Assembly (NCBI RefSeq): GCF_000020125.1
Contig: NC_010681.1
Span: forward strand, 4,030,001 to 4,094,000
DNA: 64,000 nucleotides
Reading direction: 5' to 3'
Origin: Paraburkholderia phytofirmans PsJN
Lineage (GTDB): Bacteria > Pseudomonadota > Gammaproteobacteria > Burkholderiales > Burkholderiaceae
Positions 63,383 to 64,000 of this stretch are shown here, in pieces. The position numbers were made by a program, and so were the translations under genes. The notes beneath the pieces were generated by a model. It did no database searches. It was not told the origin of the DNA and saw nothing but the letters and a program-made list of their open reading frames with translations. How positions within the stretch are numbered: position 1 is the stretch's first letter; the number at the start of each line of letters is the position of its first letter.

Positions 63383-63511
63383 GTTGAAAACCTCGTTGGA
63401 ACACCGCATGAATACATGCAGACGTTCAGTGAGTAGTAGCGCGCGTTCGCCGAAATATTGGGTACTTACGCTCCTCAACGGCCATTACGCGGACCGTAAG
63501 CGCGAAATACG

Positions 63512-63536
63512 GAACGCACCGCATGGTGCGCCCCGT
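63512..63536 (-). repeat. Hairpin in the nusG-rplK gap
   Basis: CGCACC and GGTGCG around ATGC, extended by CGG/CCG across a 2x2 internal loop. It lies about 130 nt upstream of rplK and could be part of an L1-controlled leader, which is speculative. Confidence 0.35.
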
Positions 63537-63547
63537 AGAATTCTGGA

Positions 63548-64000
63548 CTACAGCTTTTCAACCTGGCCAAATTCGAGTTCGACCGGCGTTGCGCGGCCGA
63601 AGATTGTAACGGAAACACGGACGCGCGACTTTTCGTAGTTCACTTCTTCGACGCTACCGTTGAAATCCGTGAACGGACCGTCCTTCACCCGTACCATCTC
63701 GCCGACTTCGAACAGGGTCTTTGGACGCGGCTTTTCCACGCCTTCCTGCATTTGCGACATGATTTTCTCGACTTCCCGAGGGGAAATCGGACTCGGACGA
63801 TTACGCGCACCACCCACGAAACCTGTCACCTTTGCCGTGTTTTTCACGAGGTGCCACGTCTCGTCAGTCATTTCCATTTCAACGAGCACATAGCCCGGGA
63901 AGAAACGGCGCTCGGTCACCGATTTGTGACCGCCTTTTACCTCGACCACCTCTTCAGTCGGAACGAGGATTTGACCAAACTGGTCTTGCATGCCAGCACG
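63548..64000 (-). CDS. nusG: Transcription termination/antitermination protein NusG, N-terminus cut by window edge
   Basis: One hundred and fifty residues are visible; about 35 at the N-terminus lie off the right edge. The NGN domain shows [22 protein letters not shown] and [14 protein letters not shown], and the C-terminal KOW domain reads [21 protein letters not shown] with [11 protein letters not shown]. NusG couples RNA polymerase to Rho or to the ribosome through S10, which is encoded in this same window. rplK follows by 165 bp. Confidence 0.96.
   Translation of the reverse strand, partial: RAGMQDQFGQILVPTEEVVEVKGGHKSVTERRFFPGYVLVEMEMTDETWHLVKNTAKVTGFVGGARNRPSPISPREVEKIMSQMQEGVEKPRPKTLFEVGEMVRVKDGPFTDFNGSVEEVNYEKSRVRVSVTIFGRATPVELEFGQVEKL

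Noticed and set aside
63383..63547. A small gene in the nusG-rplK gap
   Set aside because: Reading frames there are short, lack ribosome binding sites and overlap a hairpin.

Overview
The window is chromosomal DNA of a beta-proteobacterium, most likely Paraburkholderia/Burkholderia. This rests on the GC-rich coding style and on protein sequences that read as Burkholderiaceae versions (S3, L3, L22, AroB, DsbD). The gene order pilMN(OP)Q-aroK-aroB-dgt next to a mrcA-type PBP1a, and the rplKA / rplJL / rpoBC / recQ / rpsLG / fusA / tuf / S10 / spc / alpha super-cluster, point the same way. I see no tRNA, rRNA, CRISPR array, prophage or intact insertion sequence. The species is inference; no database was consulted.

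Left part (1-30.5 kb) is housekeeping metabolism and envelope. It holds gltB (C-terminus cut by the left edge), a RAYT/IS200-like protein whose catalytic residues are replaced, an OmpW-type porin, a DUF883 membrane-anchored protein, then dgt, aroB, aroK and a compact type IV pilus / competence operon read leftward. In that operon PilO and PilP appear to be one fused protein. PBP1a (mrcA) diverges from pilM. Next come cyaY, a small LptM-type lipoprotein gene and lysA, followed by a redox block: msrQ, msrP, ccsA-type and resB (System II cytochrome c maturation) and a di-haem cytochrome c4. engB (yihA), hemB, dsbD and cutA complete the stretch. Haem synthesis (hemB), haem attachment (ccsA/resB), a haem protein (c4), periplasmic thiol reduction (dsbD) and periplasmic methionine repair (msrPQ) lie within 11 kb.

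Right part (30.6-64 kb) is one long leftward series of translation and transcription genes. In transcription order from the right edge it reads nusG (N-terminus cut by the edge), rplK, rplA, rplJ, rplL, rpoB, rpoC, recQ, rpsL, rpsG, fusA, tuf, rpsJ, rplC, rplD, rplW, rplB, rpsS, rplV, rpsC, rplP, rpmC, rpsQ, rplN, rplX, rplE, rpsN, rpsH, rplF, rplR, rpsE, rpmD, rplO, secY, infA, rpmJ, rpsM, rpsK, rpsD, rpoA, rplQ. Long reading frames on the opposite strand of gltB, rpoC, rpoB and fusA are GC-rich antisense shadows and are not annotated.

The most interesting non-coding signal is a repeated architecture inside the ribosomal cluster. At three gene boundaries (rpoA/rplQ, rpsQ/rplN, rpsJ/rplC) a sigma70-like promoter is embedded in an inverted repeat. 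RNA reading through from upstream would carry a full hairpin, while RNA starting at the internal promoter would lack one arm. Two of these elements share the same geometry (perfect 14-bp arms, 5-nt loop) and related arm sequence. Other points of note are the motif-dead RAYT beside gltB, the PilO-PilP fusion with a shortened PilQ, and a 12-bp tandem repeat that gives rpoA three in-frame stop codons.
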